Part shown: in pieces, positions 41,939 through 50,594 of the stretch | Position numbering within the stretch: the first letter of the stretch is position 1 | How the letters are laid out: every line of letters begins with the position of its first letter | Made by a program: the position numbers and the translations under genes | Notes under the pieces: model-generated | Database searches by the model: none | What the model was told of the DNA's origin: nothing | Seen by the model: only the letters and a program-made list of their open reading frames with translations | NCBI GenBank assembly: GCA_900768535.1 | Contig: CAAGDE010000026.1 | Coordinates: 1 to 64,000, forward strand | Direction of reading: 5' to 3' | DNA from: Clostridia bacterium | Lineage (GTDB): Bacteria; Bacillota; Clostridia; Oscillospirales; CAG-272 | DNA length: 64,000 nucleotides

Positions 41939-42429
41939 CGGCGTGTCCGTTCCGGGTCGGTCACGGGTATGACGTCCACCGGCTGACGGAGGGACGACCG
42001 CTGATCCTCGGCGGGGTAACCGTCCCCCACACGCACGGACTGCTGGGACATTCCGACGCGGATGTGCTTGTCCATGCCGTGATGGACGCCCTGCTCGGCG
42101 CGGCGGCGCTGGGGGACATCGGCAAGCTGTTTCCGGACACCGATCCTGCCTATGCAGGTGCCGACAGTCTTGTGCTTGCCGGACGGGTCGCCGATGCCGT
42201 GCGGGACGCCGGCTTTGAGATCGGAAACATCGATGCCACGGTTCTGGCGCAGGCACCCCGGCTCGCGCCGCATATCCCCTCCATGCGGGAGCGGATCGCG
42301 GCGGCACTGGGCATTCCTGCCGACCGGGTCAGCGTCAAGGCAACGACCGAGGAAGGGCTCGGCTTCACCGGCGAGCGCCGCGGCATTGCGGCACACGCGG
42401 TGGCACTGATCTATCAAAAGCACGGATAG
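41935..42429 (+). CDS. ispF: 2-C-methyl-D-erythritol 2,4-cyclodiphosphate synthase
   Basis: A 164-residue trimeric zinc enzyme of the MEP pathway. The metal ligands are in [10 protein letters not shown] (Asp, His) and the later His of [20 protein letters not shown], followed by [12 protein letters not shown] and the C-terminal [20 protein letters not shown]. The start overlaps ispD by four bases. IspC, E, G and H are not in the window. Confidence 0.95.
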   Translation: MTACPFRVGHGYDVHRLTEGRPLILGGVTVPHTHGLLGHSDADVLVHAVMDALLGAAALGDIGKLFPDTDPAYAGADSLVLAGRVADAVRDAGFEIGNIDATVLAQAPRLAPHIPSMRERIAAALGIPADRVSVKATTEEGLGFTGERRGIAAHAVALIYQKHG

Positions 42430-42576
42430 GACGCGTCCTCTCGCCATACATCGCGCGTTTTCAACATCCCACGCGCAAATCCGTGCGGGCTTTCGATACA
42501 GTATATGCCCTTTCCCCAAAATGTGACAGCTTTTGCGGGAGCGAACCCGTATTTTTCCCGAAGTGAGGTTTCTTCT

Positions 42577-43239
42577 ATGATTTACATCGCACCTTCTTTA
42601 CTGGCGGCGGATTTCGCCAATCTGGAAAGCAGTGTCAAGCGCGTGACCGAGGCGGGCGCAAACTACCTGCACCTGGATGTCATGGACGGAATGTTTGTGC
42701 CGAACATCAGCTTCGGCGCACCGGTCATTGCGGCTCTGCGCCGGCACAGCAAGCTGATTTTTGATGTACATCTGATGATCCGTGACCCCATCCGCTATAT
42801 CGGCGATTTCGTCAAGGCGGGTGCGGACATCATTACGGTCCATCTGGAAGCCTGCAACGATGTCCGGGCGACCCTGCGCGCCATCCGTGAGCGGGAGGTC
42901 CGGGTGGGACTTGCCATCTCCCCTGCCACGCCGGTGGAAGCCATTCTCCCCTACCTGCGGGAGATCGACATGGCGCTGGTCATGACGGTGGTGCCGGGCT
43001 TCGGCGGCCAGGCGCTGATTCCGGAAACGCTGGAAAAGGTCCGGGTACTGCGCCGGTACGCAACATCCCAGAAGCTGGCGCTGGATATAGAGGTGGACGG
43101 CGGTCTGAAGCCGGAGAACGTGAAGCTGGCAACCGATGCAGGAGCGAATGTCATTGTGGCAGGCTCCGCAATCTTCCAGTCCAAACGCCCGCGCGCGGTC
43201 ATTACACAGATGCGCAGCGAAACCGACACCGCAAAATAA
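42577..43239 (+). CDS. rpe: ribulose-phosphate 3-epimerase
   Basis: A 220-residue TIM-barrel metalloenzyme interconverting ribulose 5-phosphate and xylulose 5-phosphate. The motifs are APSLLAADFANL, HLDVMDGMFVPNISFG, FDVHLMI, VMTVVPGFGGQALIP and EVDGGLKPEN. I chose the ATG at 42577 after AGTGAGG; an in-frame extension upstream is not family-like. It is followed by a strong terminator. Confidence 0.95.
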   Translation: MIYIAPSLLAADFANLESSVKRVTEAGANYLHLDVMDGMFVPNISFGAPVIAALRRHSKLIFDVHLMIRDPIRYIGDFVKAGADIITVHLEACNDVRATLRAIREREVRVGLAISPATPVEAILPYLREIDMALVMTVVPGFGGQALIPETLEKVRVLRRYATSQKLALDIEVDGGLKPENVKLATDAGANVIVAGSAIFQSKRPRAVITQMRSETDTAK

Positions 43240-43262
43240 GCTCCCTCTTTCGTAAATGCAAT

Positions 43263-43306
43263 AAAAGCTTTCGCCCGCCTCCCAAAAAAGGCGGGCGAAA
43301 GCTTTT
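43263..43306. terminator. terminator after rpe
   Basis: A perfect 17-bp stem (AAAAGCTTTCGCCCGCC with its complement) around a ten-base loop; it is T-ended on both strands, so it may also serve the minus strand. Confidence 0.9.
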
Positions 43307-43345
43307 GCTGCATAGGCGCCGGGGGGTGAGAAATCATCCGAAAGA

Positions 43346-43375
43346 AGTCCCCCTCACTCCATTGGAAGTAAGGGG
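43346..43375 (-). terminator. weak hairpin after tetR
   Basis: On the minus strand CCCCCTTACTTCC and GGAGTGAGGGGG pair around three bases with two single-base bulges or mismatches. It is GC-rich at the base and has no strong T-run. Confidence 0.4.
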
Positions 43376-43394
43376 GATGTTTCTTCTGTTCCGA

Positions 43395-43967
43395 TCAGTC
43401 CTTCAGTCCCATCAGTACCTTAACGGACTGAAGCAGCTGCGGCTTTGCAACGGCAACCCATGCCTCGTCCTCTTTCAGGACGCAGCCGCCGATTGCGTGT
43501 GCCAGGTAAATAGCAGAGGTGTGGATATCCATCACCGGCTCCGCGCCGTTTTCCACAATCATGGAGACGATCTCTTCCGTATACGGCTCAATCGTTTCCA
43601 GCGCGTGCTCACGGATCGACCACTTGACCGAACGGTGCAGATTTTCTCCGTACTTGGTACGGAAATCCTCAGCGGCTTCCTGCAGATAATTAAACAGTCT
43701 GAACAGCCCCTGCACAGGTTCCTCTTTTGCTTCCTCAACCAGGCGGTCAAAGTTCGGCTTGTAGGGCTCCATCAGCCGGTCAAGCACATCGTTGAACAGA
43801 TCATCCTTGGTGTTGAAGTAGTAATAGAACACGCCGACATCCGCACCGACGCGATCCATCACCGCGCGAATACCGGTGCCGTCAAAGCCGTTTTCCAGGA
43901 ACATCTGTCCGCCGACGTCAATGATCCGGTTCTTTGTTCCGCCTTCAAATTTCTGCTTCCGTGCCAT
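43395..43967 (-). CDS. TetR-family transcriptional regulator
   Basis: A 190-residue regulator. The N-terminal helix-turn-helix is KNRIIDVGGQMFLENGFDGT, GIRAVMDRVGADVGVFYYYF then NTKDDLF, the classic TetR pattern; the rest is a helical ligand-binding and dimer domain without a recognisable specificity. It is alone, with no transporter or enzyme adjoining. A dyad ACATC-GTTTGATG-GATGT lies between the -35 and -10 of its own promoter, which fits autorepression. Confidence 0.85.
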   Translation of the reverse strand: MARKQKFEGGTKNRIIDVGGQMFLENGFDGTGIRAVMDRVGADVGVFYYYFNTKDDLFNDVLDRLMEPYKPNFDRLVEEAKEEPVQGLFRLFNYLQEAAEDFRTKYGENLHRSVKWSIREHALETIEPYTEEIVSMIVENGAEPVMDIHTSAIYLAHAIGGCVLKEDEAWVAVAKPQLLQSVKVLMGLKD

Positions 43968-44004
43968 GATAAAAATCCTCCCCGATTTTCATTTTGCTGT
44001 CTAT

Positions 44005-44033
44005 ATTATACCACATCCATCAAACGATGTCAA
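44005..44033 (-). promoter_or_regulatory. promoter of tetR with a dyad in its spacer
   Basis: On the minus strand TTGACA (44028-44033) and TATAAT (44005-44010) are 17 bp apart. ACATC and GATGT form an inverted repeat within the spacer. The motif is unlike the ACCGATCGGT sites at the acetyltransferase promoter, so this TetR may not be the regulator of that gene. Confidence 0.7.
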
Positions 44034-44169
44034 TAGTTTATCGAAAAGCGGGGATAAATATTTCCAATTTTCACCTCGTATTTACATTTCATACAAATAT
44101 TCCAAAAAACACCGCTTTCCTGTATTGCATAACGGCAAAAAACAACTCTGTTCGGTAAGATTCCGGCGG

Positions 44170-45585
44170 TCAGGAGCCTGACAGGCGCGCCGCGGCGGCT
44201 TCGTTCCCGGCGGCAAATGTCACCTCTCCCTGTGCGACCACGGACACAAGCGCTCCACAGCCGCGGAACGCATTGATGCCGACCGTGCGGACGCCGCCCA
44301 GCTTCACCTCGGCAAGCCGGCGGCATCCCATAAAGGTGCCCCCCTGCAGTGCCGTCAGCGATCCCGGCAGAATCACGGTGTTCAGGGAGGTGCACTGCAG
44401 AAACGCATTGACGCCCAAAGCGGTGACCCCCTCCGGCAGGGTGATTCCGGTCAGCGCGGTGCATCCGGAGAACGCATTGTCCCCGATTTTCGTCAGTCCC
44501 GCAGGAAGCGTCAGCTCCCGCAGACGGGTGCAGTCGGCAAAGGCACGCGCGCCGATTTCCTTCAGCCCGGTGCCGACCGTCAGCGTAACGACCGGTGCGG
44601 CGTACAGCGCGGCGGGTGCCAGCGTACCGACCCCCTCCGTCAGGGTCAGTTCGCGCAGTCCGGACGGGTAAAGCCCTGCCGACAGCTCTGGCGCTTCGGC
44701 TCCGAACAGCCAGCCGAGGAAGCGGTGCTCCGTCCGGCTCTCCCCGACAAACGGAAGCGTCAGACGGCGCAGAGCGTTGCAGTTGCCGAGCGCCTCCCGC
44801 CCGACCGATTCCAGTCCGGCGCCGAAGGTCAGCTCCCGGACGGATGTGCATCCGAGCAGTGCGCCCTCCCCCAGCCGTTTGATGCGCGATACATCCAGCA
44901 CCTTCAGCGATGCACATCTGGCAAACGCGAACGCGCCGAGCTCGGTCACGCTCTTCGGCAGCCGGACAGTGACCAGGTCGTTGCAGTCAAAGAAGGCATA
45001 TGCGGGAATGGACGTCGGGTTCCCGCCGATCTCCAGAAAATCGATCCGCCGCAGGTCCGCCATATTGTTCCGCTCGTAGGTCTCGGCGCCGAACAGCCAG
45101 CCGATGAACTGCTGTCCCTCCCCTGTCGGGAGCGGCGTGCGGAGGGCGTAGAGCGTGTCCGTCCCCACCAGAATTTCTTTGCCGAAGGTGACCACGCTGT
45201 CCGGAATCCACAGGACGTGCACCGTTTTGCAGTCCCGGAACGCGCCGTCCGCCAGTGCCGTGACCGGTTTTTCGCCGATCCGGTCGGGGATTCTGACCGT
45301 TTCCGCCGCGCCGGTGTAGCGCTCCACGGTCACGCCGGTCGCGTTCGGAGAAACGGTGAACGCATCCTCCGGCGAGGGCGTCAGGTTTGCAAAAGGAACC
45401 CGCCCCAGCGCATCGTAATCGGTCGGGTCCTCGGTCTCCGGCTCGGTTTCCGCCGGCTCGGCGGCGGTTTCCGTTTCTGTTTCCTTTGTATCGGACGGCA
45501 GCCCCGGCTTATTCCCGCAGGACACCGTCAGCAACAGTGCCGCCGAAAGCGCGGCGCACAGCAGCATCTTGATCGTTTGCTTCAT
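44170..45585 (-). CDS. leucine-rich-repeat (BspA-like) lipoprotein
   Basis: A 471-residue lipoprotein. The signal peptide ends LLLTVSC (Cys23), followed by a Glu/Thr/Pro-rich linker to about residue 60. The body carries at least eight BspA-type repeats of about 23 residues (pattern I-G-x-x-A-F-x-x-C-x-x-L-x-x-I-x-L-P), e.g. LTKIGDNAFSGCTALTGITL, VTALGVNAFLQCTSLNTVIL. The short element QQFIGWLFGAETYE / HRFLGWLFGAEAPE occurs twice between repeats. Such proteins are surface binding proteins; the ligand is unknown. The ribosome binding site is GGAGGAAAC. Confidence 0.85.
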   Translation of the reverse strand: MKQTIKMLLCAALSAALLLTVSCGNKPGLPSDTKETETETAAEPAETEPETEDPTDYDALGRVPFANLTPSPEDAFTVSPNATGVTVERYTGAAETVRIPDRIGEKPVTALADGAFRDCKTVHVLWIPDSVVTFGKEILVGTDTLYALRTPLPTGEGQQFIGWLFGAETYERNNMADLRRIDFLEIGGNPTSIPAYAFFDCNDLVTVRLPKSVTELGAFAFARCASLKVLDVSRIKRLGEGALLGCTSVRELTFGAGLESVGREALGNCNALRRLTLPFVGESRTEHRFLGWLFGAEAPELSAGLYPSGLRELTLTEGVGTLAPAALYAAPVVTLTVGTGLKEIGARAFADCTRLRELTLPAGLTKIGDNAFSGCTALTGITLPEGVTALGVNAFLQCTSLNTVILPGSLTALQGGTFMGCRRLAEVKLGGVRTVGINAFRGCGALVSVVAQGEVTFAAGNEAAAARLSGS

Positions 45586-45694
45586 CGTTTCCTCCGTTCT
45601 GTTTTCTCCTTCCTATTGTAGCACATCCCGGCAGACTCCGCAAGACTTTTTTCAAAAATTCACAATATCTTTCCAATCTTTCACGGGGGTCCCC

Positions 45695-45723
45695 TTGTAA
45701 AACGCGGAGAAAAATGCTATAAT
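45695..45723 (+). promoter_or_regulatory. promoter of the second pseudouridine synthase
   Basis: TTGTAA (45695-45700) and TATAAT (45718-45723), 17 bp apart. Confidence 0.65.
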
Positions 45724-45755
45724 AAAAGCGGAATATTTTTTTCGGGAGGAGCAGG

Positions 45756-46682
45756 ATGCGATATACCGCAAGACCGGAGGACGGCGGAAAGACCGTCAAG
45801 GCGCTGATCGGTGAGCTGATCCGCCCGTCAACCAAGCTCCTCAAAGCCCTCAAATACCGGGAGGACGGAATCCTGCTTTCCGGAAAGCGCGTAACGGTCC
45901 GTGCGGTCGTGCAGGCGGGAGATGTCCTGGAGCTGGCGCTGGAGAATGATCCGCCGGCTGCAAACGCGCCGGAGCCGGTCGATCTCCCCATCGGTATCCT
46001 GTTCGAGGATGCGGATCTGGTCGTCCCGACAAAGCCCGGAAATATGCCTACGCACCCCTCGCATGATCACCACCGCGACACCGTTGCAAACGCGCTGGCG
46101 TACCGCTACCGCGATGCCGGCGCCTACATCTTCCGCCCCGTCAACCGGCTGGACCGGGAGACCAGCGGACTGCTGCTGGTTGCCCGGAACCGGCTGGCGG
46201 CGGGACGGCTGACCGGGGCGATGCAGTCCGGGGAGATTCACAAAACCTATCTTGCCGTACTTCGCGGGGAGCTGTTTTCGGATGCGGGTGAAATTGCGCT
46301 CCCGCTTCACCGCTCCCGGACAAGCATCATCGTGCGGGAGATCTGCCCGCCGGACGCGCCCGATGCCGAGCCTGCCCTGACGCGCTTTCGTGTTCTGGAG
46401 CGGCGGGCGGGATACACGCTGGCGGAAGCATCCCCCGTGACCGGCAGGACGCATCAGCTGCGGGTGCATTTCGCGTCGCAGGGCTGCCCGATTGTCGGTG
46501 ATTCGCTTTACGGCTCGCCGGATGCACGGATCGGCAGGCAGGCGCTCCACGCACGGACCCTCTCCTTTCCGCACCCGGCAAGCGGAGAGCGTCTGTCCCT
46601 GACGGCGCCCCTGCCGGCGGATTTTGCGGCGCTTGTCCGGACCCTGTTTCCGGATCAGAAAGGATTGTTTGATGAAACGTGA
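45756..46682 (+). CDS. RluA-family pseudouridine synthase (RluD-like)
   Basis: A 308-residue RNA pseudouridine synthase. An N-terminal S4-like segment (LIRPSTKLLKALKYREDGIL) is followed by the catalytic domain with PVNRLDRETSGLLLV (catalytic Asp in RLDRETSG) and SPVTGRTHQLRVHFASQGCP. It is the second family member in the window, only weakly similar to the first. It overlaps the next gene by 11 bases, so they are probably coupled. Confidence 0.9.
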   Translation: MRYTARPEDGGKTVKALIGELIRPSTKLLKALKYREDGILLSGKRVTVRAVVQAGDVLELALENDPPAANAPEPVDLPIGILFEDADLVVPTKPGNMPTHPSHDHHRDTVANALAYRYRDAGAYIFRPVNRLDRETSGLLLVARNRLAAGRLTGAMQSGEIHKTYLAVLRGELFSDAGEIALPLHRSRTSIIVREICPPDAPDAEPALTRFRVLERRAGYTLAEASPVTGRTHQLRVHFASQGCPIVGDSLYGSPDARIGRQALHARTLSFPHPASGERLSLTAPLPADFAALVRTLFPDQKGLFDET

Positions 46683-47790
46683 TTTTTCCGGCACCAAGCC
46701 CCGTCTGCCGCTTGTCTGCAGGATCATCTGCCTCGTATTCGCGGCGTGCTGTCCGCTCTATCTTGCCTTCCGGCTCAGTCCGGTGTTTTCGGACTGGTTC
46801 AATGAGAACGTCAGCTTTTTGGGCAGGCGGGCGCTCTCCTGGCTGACGGTGTGGATCCCCTTTTCGCTTGCCGAGGGGCTTCTGATCTCTCTGCCCGTCC
46901 TCGTGGTTGCGCTGGTTGTCGTTGCGGCAAAGAAATACAGCCACAGCTGGCGCGCGGCGGGGGTCTATGCAGGCAAGCTGTTGTCGGTCCTCTGCGCGGT
47001 CGGCATCCTGTTTGTCCTCTGCTTTGCTCCGGGATACTCCGGAACGACACTGGATCACAAGCTGGGGCTGGATCGCAAGCCGGTTTCCGCCGGGGAGCTG
47101 GAAGCCACCGCCCGCTGGCTGACCGGAGAGCTGGCATCCGTCTCGCGGGATCTGATCTTCACCTCCGCCGATTCCTCCTCCGTCATGCCGTACTCCTATG
47201 ACGAAATGAACGATAAACTCATGGCGGCATACAAAGCCTTCACGGAGAAGCATTCTTTCCCCGACCACTTTTACAGCCGGACCAAGCGCGTGATGCTCAG
47301 CGAGCCGATGTCCTACACGCACATCACCGGGGTCTACTCCTTTTTCACCGGGGAGGCGAATGTCAACGTCAATTTCCCGGATTATTCCATCCCCTTTACC
47401 GCGGCACATGAGCTGGCGCATCAGCGCGGTGTGGCGCGGGAGGATGAGGCAAACATGGTTGCGTTTCTCGTCTGCATGGAATCGGAGGATGATTATATCC
47501 GTTACAGCGGACTTCTGAGCGTTTATGAGTACGTTTCCTCGGCACTTTATCAGGCAGACCGCGATGCCTTCCGTGCGGTCGGTCAGACGCTTTGCGCCGC
47601 TGCACGGCAGGAGGAGCGTGCCTACTCCGCCTTTTTCGAAAAATACCGGGAAAGCACAGCCGCAAACGTCAGTCAGACGGTCAACAACGCCTATCTGCAG
47701 TCGCAGGGCTCCAAGGAAGGGACGCGGAGCTACAATATGGTGGTGGATCTGACCGTTGCCTACTATCTCGGAAGCGTCGCCGCGCAGTAA
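46672..47790 (+). CDS. DUF3810 membrane protein with HExxH metallopeptidase motif
   Basis: A 372-residue membrane protein with two or three N-terminal hydrophobic segments (residues 15-35, 62-88, 98-120) and an extracellular part. HELAHQRGVAREDEANMVAF near residue 245 carries a zinc-binding His-Glu-x-x-His with a downstream Glu, the mark of the DUF3810 family, presumed zinc peptidases. No substrate is known. The start at 46672 has CAGAAAGGA upstream and lies inside the end of the pseudouridine synthase gene. Confidence 0.8.
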   Translation: MKRDFSGTKPRLPLVCRIICLVFAACCPLYLAFRLSPVFSDWFNENVSFLGRRALSWLTVWIPFSLAEGLLISLPVLVVALVVVAAKKYSHSWRAAGVYAGKLLSVLCAVGILFVLCFAPGYSGTTLDHKLGLDRKPVSAGELEATARWLTGELASVSRDLIFTSADSSSVMPYSYDEMNDKLMAAYKAFTEKHSFPDHFYSRTKRVMLSEPMSYTHITGVYSFFTGEANVNVNFPDYSIPFTAAHELAHQRGVAREDEANMVAFLVCMESEDDYIRYSGLLSVYEYVSSALYQADRDAFRAVGQTLCAAARQEERAYSAFFEKYRESTAANVSQTVNNAYLQSQGSKEGTRSYNMVVDLTVAYYLGSVAAQ

Positions 47791-47884
47791 CCGTCCCGTC
47801 GGCTCCCGCATATCCTGTCGGTGGGAACCGGTCGGCATCAGCCCCGATTGTTTTCGTTTTCATGCTGCATCTTCACATACAAGC

Positions 47885-47902
47885 GGAACCGCCCGCGGTT
47901 CC
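47885..47902 (+). promoter_or_regulatory. hairpin abutting the murA ribosome binding site
   Basis: GGAACCGC and GCGGTTCC form a perfect 8-bp inverted repeat with two bases between, ending directly before GGGAAAGG, the ribosome binding site of murA. It may tune translation. Confidence 0.4.
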
Positions 47903-47916
47903 GGGAAAGGCTTACC

Positions 47917-49194
47917 ATGGCTAACAGAATTCTCATAGAAGGCGGAAAGCCCCTCGTGGGGGAGGTGCCGATCAGCGGAATGAAAAACGCGGCGCTCCCC
48001 ATTGTGTTTGCAACCGTCCTGGTCGGCGGCGTGTCGGTTCTGGAGAATATCCCTCCGATCAGCGATATCACCATCGCGCTGGACATCCTGCGGCAGATGG
48101 GGGCATCGGTCAGCTTTTCGGATCGCACCACCGTCCGCATTGACACCTCGGCGCTCCTCCCCGGCACCTCGCCGGACGCGCTGGTCAGCCGGATCCGCGG
48201 CTCCTCCTACCTGGCGGGCGCGGAGCTCGGACGGTTCGGGCACGCGGACTGCGCGCTTCCGGGCGGCTGTGACTTCGGCGGCTCCCGCCCGCTGGATCTG
48301 CATATCAAGGGCTTTGAGGCGCTCGGCGCAACGGTGCGGTGCGGAAACCGGATGCAGGCGGATGCCGCCGACGGTCTGCACGGCGCGGCGATCTATTTCG
48401 ACAAAAGCTCGGTCGGCGCCACCGTGAACATCATGCTCGCGTCCGTCATGGCGGACGGAACCACCGTAATCGAGAACGCCGCGCGGGAGCCGCATATTGT
48501 CGATCTTGCAAACTTTCTCAACACCTGCGGCGCCAGAATCTCCGGTGCGGGAACCACCACCATCCGCGTGCGGGGTGTGGAGGCGCTTCACGGATGCCGC
48601 TACTGCATCATTCCCGATATGATCGAGGCGGGCACCTACATGGTCGCGGCGGCGGCAACGGGCGGCTGCGTGAAGGTCACGTCCGTGATCCCGAAGCACG
48701 TGGAGAGCATCAGCGCAAAGCTGTCGGAAATGGGCGTGGAGGTGGTCGAGGAGGACGAGGCGGTCACGGTGCGGTCGACCGGAATCCTGCGGAGCATCAA
48801 CCTGACCACCATCCCCTACCCCGGATTTCCGACCGATATGCACCCGCAGTTTGCGCCTCTGCTGTGTCTGGCGAACGGGGTCAGCACGATCACCGAAGGC
48901 ATTTTTGCCAGCCGGTTCCGGTATGTGGAGGAATTGCGCCGCATGGGGGCGAACATCATCATGGGCGGAAACATTGCAACCTTCATCGGCGGAAAAGGGC
49001 TCATGGGTGCCAAGGTAACGGCAACCGATCTGCGTGCCGGTGCCGCGATGGTCATTGCGGGCATGGCGGCAAGCGGAGTGACCGAGATTGGCGGCGTGGA
49101 GTACGTCGCGCGCGGTTACTGTGACCTGACAGAAAAGCTCCGCGCACTCGGCGCCGATATCCGGCTTGTCGGATCCGCGGAAGCACTCCAATAA
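47917..49194 (+). CDS. murA: UDP-N-acetylglucosamine 1-carboxyvinyltransferase
   Basis: A 425-residue enzyme for the first committed step of peptidoglycan synthesis (transfer of enolpyruvate from PEP to UDP-GlcNAc). It has SGMKNAALP (Lys23/Asn24) and the loop LPGGCDFGGSRPLDLHI with Cys118, the residue attacked by fosfomycin. The late motif FPTDMHPQFAPLL is standard (Asp305-type general base). I chose the ATG at 47917; an upstream extension is not family-like. It stands alone between the DUF3810 gene and convergent secG. Confidence 0.95.
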   Translation: MANRILIEGGKPLVGEVPISGMKNAALPIVFATVLVGGVSVLENIPPISDITIALDILRQMGASVSFSDRTTVRIDTSALLPGTSPDALVSRIRGSSYLAGAELGRFGHADCALPGGCDFGGSRPLDLHIKGFEALGATVRCGNRMQADAADGLHGAAIYFDKSSVGATVNIMLASVMADGTTVIENAAREPHIVDLANFLNTCGARISGAGTTTIRVRGVEALHGCRYCIIPDMIEAGTYMVAAAATGGCVKVTSVIPKHVESISAKLSEMGVEVVEEDEAVTVRSTGILRSINLTTIPYPGFPTDMHPQFAPLLCLANGVSTITEGIFASRFRYVEELRRMGANIIMGGNIATFIGGKGLMGAKVTATDLRAGAAMVIAGMAASGVTEIGGVEYVARGYCDLTEKLRALGADIRLVGSAEALQ

Positions 49195-49224
49195 GCTATA
49201 ACACCCTAAGCGTCAACAAGCTAA

Positions 49225-49261
49225 AAAAATCCCGGCGGTCATCCGACCAGCCGGGATTTTT
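49225..49261. terminator. bidirectional terminator between murA and secG
   Basis: AAAAATCCCGGC pairs with GCCGGGATTTTT around 13 bases; A- and T-tracts on both sides suit both convergent genes. Confidence 0.85.
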
Positions 49262-49263
49262 GA

Positions 49264-49545
49264 TTATTTGCTGATGACCACAATGGTCAGCACCGACACG
49301 ACCACAACCAGGATGATCGAGCAGATCAGTGTCAGCTTCGAAAGCCACTTCTCTTTGGTCATTCCGCCGGACTTGCCGAAAAAGCTCTCTCCGCTTCCGA
49401 CAATCGTTCCGGAAAGCCCTTCGTCCTTTGTCGGCTGAAGCGCAACCGCAATGGAGATCACCAAAGAGAGGAGAATTGCAATTCCGCCGAGAATATACGT
49501 CATGACGGTCGAAGCGCTTGCAAGCAAAGCAATCAGATTGTTCAT
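49264..49545 (-). CDS. secG: preprotein translocase subunit SecG
   Basis: A 93-residue inner-membrane protein with two transmembrane segments (residues 14-36 and 70-92), joined by QPTKDEGLSGTIVGSGESFF, GKSGG, the conserved SecG loop. It assists SecYE in protein export. The ribosome binding site is CGGAGGTTAG and the promoter is at 49625. The protein is slightly longer than usual at the front. Confidence 0.9.
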   Translation of the reverse strand: MNNLIALLASASTVMTYILGGIAILLSLVISIAVALQPTKDEGLSGTIVGSGESFFGKSGGMTKEKWLSKLTLICSIILVVVVSVLTIVVISK

Positions 49546-49624
49546 ACCTAACCTCCGTTATTTTTGTTTCCGGCTCCGGATGCTGGACTTGACCGGCGTC
49601 GGAAGCCACGGTTCATACCTATAT

Positions 49625-49653
49625 ATTTTACCATATCCGGCGCAAAAATGCAA
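49625..49653 (-). promoter_or_regulatory. promoter of secG
   Basis: On the minus strand TTGCAT (49648-49653) and TAAAAT (49625-49630), 17 bp apart. Confidence 0.6.
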
Positions 49654-49682
49654 GGGTTTTTCGGAATTTTTTTTGTATTTTT

Positions 49683-50576
49683 TCAGCTTTTCCCTGCTTT
49701 TTTTCGCCACCGGAAGAAAACGGCTCCCACGCACCAGATCGGAAGCGCTCCCGCTGCCAAAAACAGGAGCACATAGACCGCCACGGACGCGCCCCAGCCC
49801 CACAGCCTTTGCACATCACCCACCACAAGAAAATTCGCTTTTTCGTACGGACTCATATAGTAAAGATTCAGCACGCTCCCGCCCGCCTCCGCCGCAGGAC
49901 GCAGGAGAATGTTCAGCGCCGTTGCCGCAGGAAAGCAACACAGAAACACCCCCGCCGCCGGGAGATAATCCCGCACAAAGGATCTCCCGCACCCCTGTGC
50001 AATCAGCAGATAGACGCCCAGCGCAATCATCAGGCTGTGCCACAGCATGGTATGGATGCACAGCGTCAGCGAATCGGGCAGGTTCGGATAACCCATCACA
50101 AGGTATCCGCCCACCGTTCCGAACAGCGCCAAAAAGCAGTACAGCGTGTGCTTTGCCCGCTCCCCCAGAATCGGCGCCGAAAGGCAGATGTAAACCGGCA
50201 GGGAGCAGAACTGGAACGGCAGAATGGAAAAATCGTAGCTTCCGCCGCCCCGCAGTGCCAAGGAGAGCATCTGCTTGTACCACTCCAGGAGGAAGAACAG
50301 GATTCCGCACCCGAAAACGATGCGATCCGTCCGCTCCTTTCCGGAATGCCGCCACGCGAAGATGCCCGCCCCGACTGCCGCAAGGATACAGGCACCCAAA
50401 CAGCCGAAATGGAATGTGCCGAACGCCCGGAGCGGCTCCGACGGCATCCGGTAGGTCGCCGGTAGCAGTCCCCGCAGCCACGCGGCATCCCCCCGGTACA
50501 GCGGGAGAAGCGTCCCCGCCGCAAGCGCGGAAAGAAGGAGGACACCGCACAGCCGCACAATCCGTTCCCGCTTCAT
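49683..50576 (-). CDS. YwaF-type (TMEM164-like) membrane protein
   Basis: A 297-residue protein with seven or eight hydrophobic segments. The motif EWYKQMLSLALRGG...LPFQFCSLPVYIC followed by HSLMIALGVYLL and a final transmembrane helix fits the TIGR02206/YwaF family of integral membrane proteins, of unknown role. It lies 18 bases after mutS2 in the same direction, so is probably the last gene of that long cluster, but it is unrelated in function. Confidence 0.7.
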   Translation of the reverse strand: MKRERIVRLCGVLLLSALAAGTLLPLYRGDAAWLRGLLPATYRMPSEPLRAFGTFHFGCLGACILAAVGAGIFAWRHSGKERTDRIVFGCGILFFLLEWYKQMLSLALRGGGSYDFSILPFQFCSLPVYICLSAPILGERAKHTLYCFLALFGTVGGYLVMGYPNLPDSLTLCIHTMLWHSLMIALGVYLLIAQGCGRSFVRDYLPAAGVFLCCFPAATALNILLRPAAEAGGSVLNLYYMSPYEKANFLVVGDVQRLWGWGASVAVYVLLFLAAGALPIWCVGAVFFRWRKKAGKS

Positions 50577-50594
50577 GTGTGTCCCCTCCCTCCG

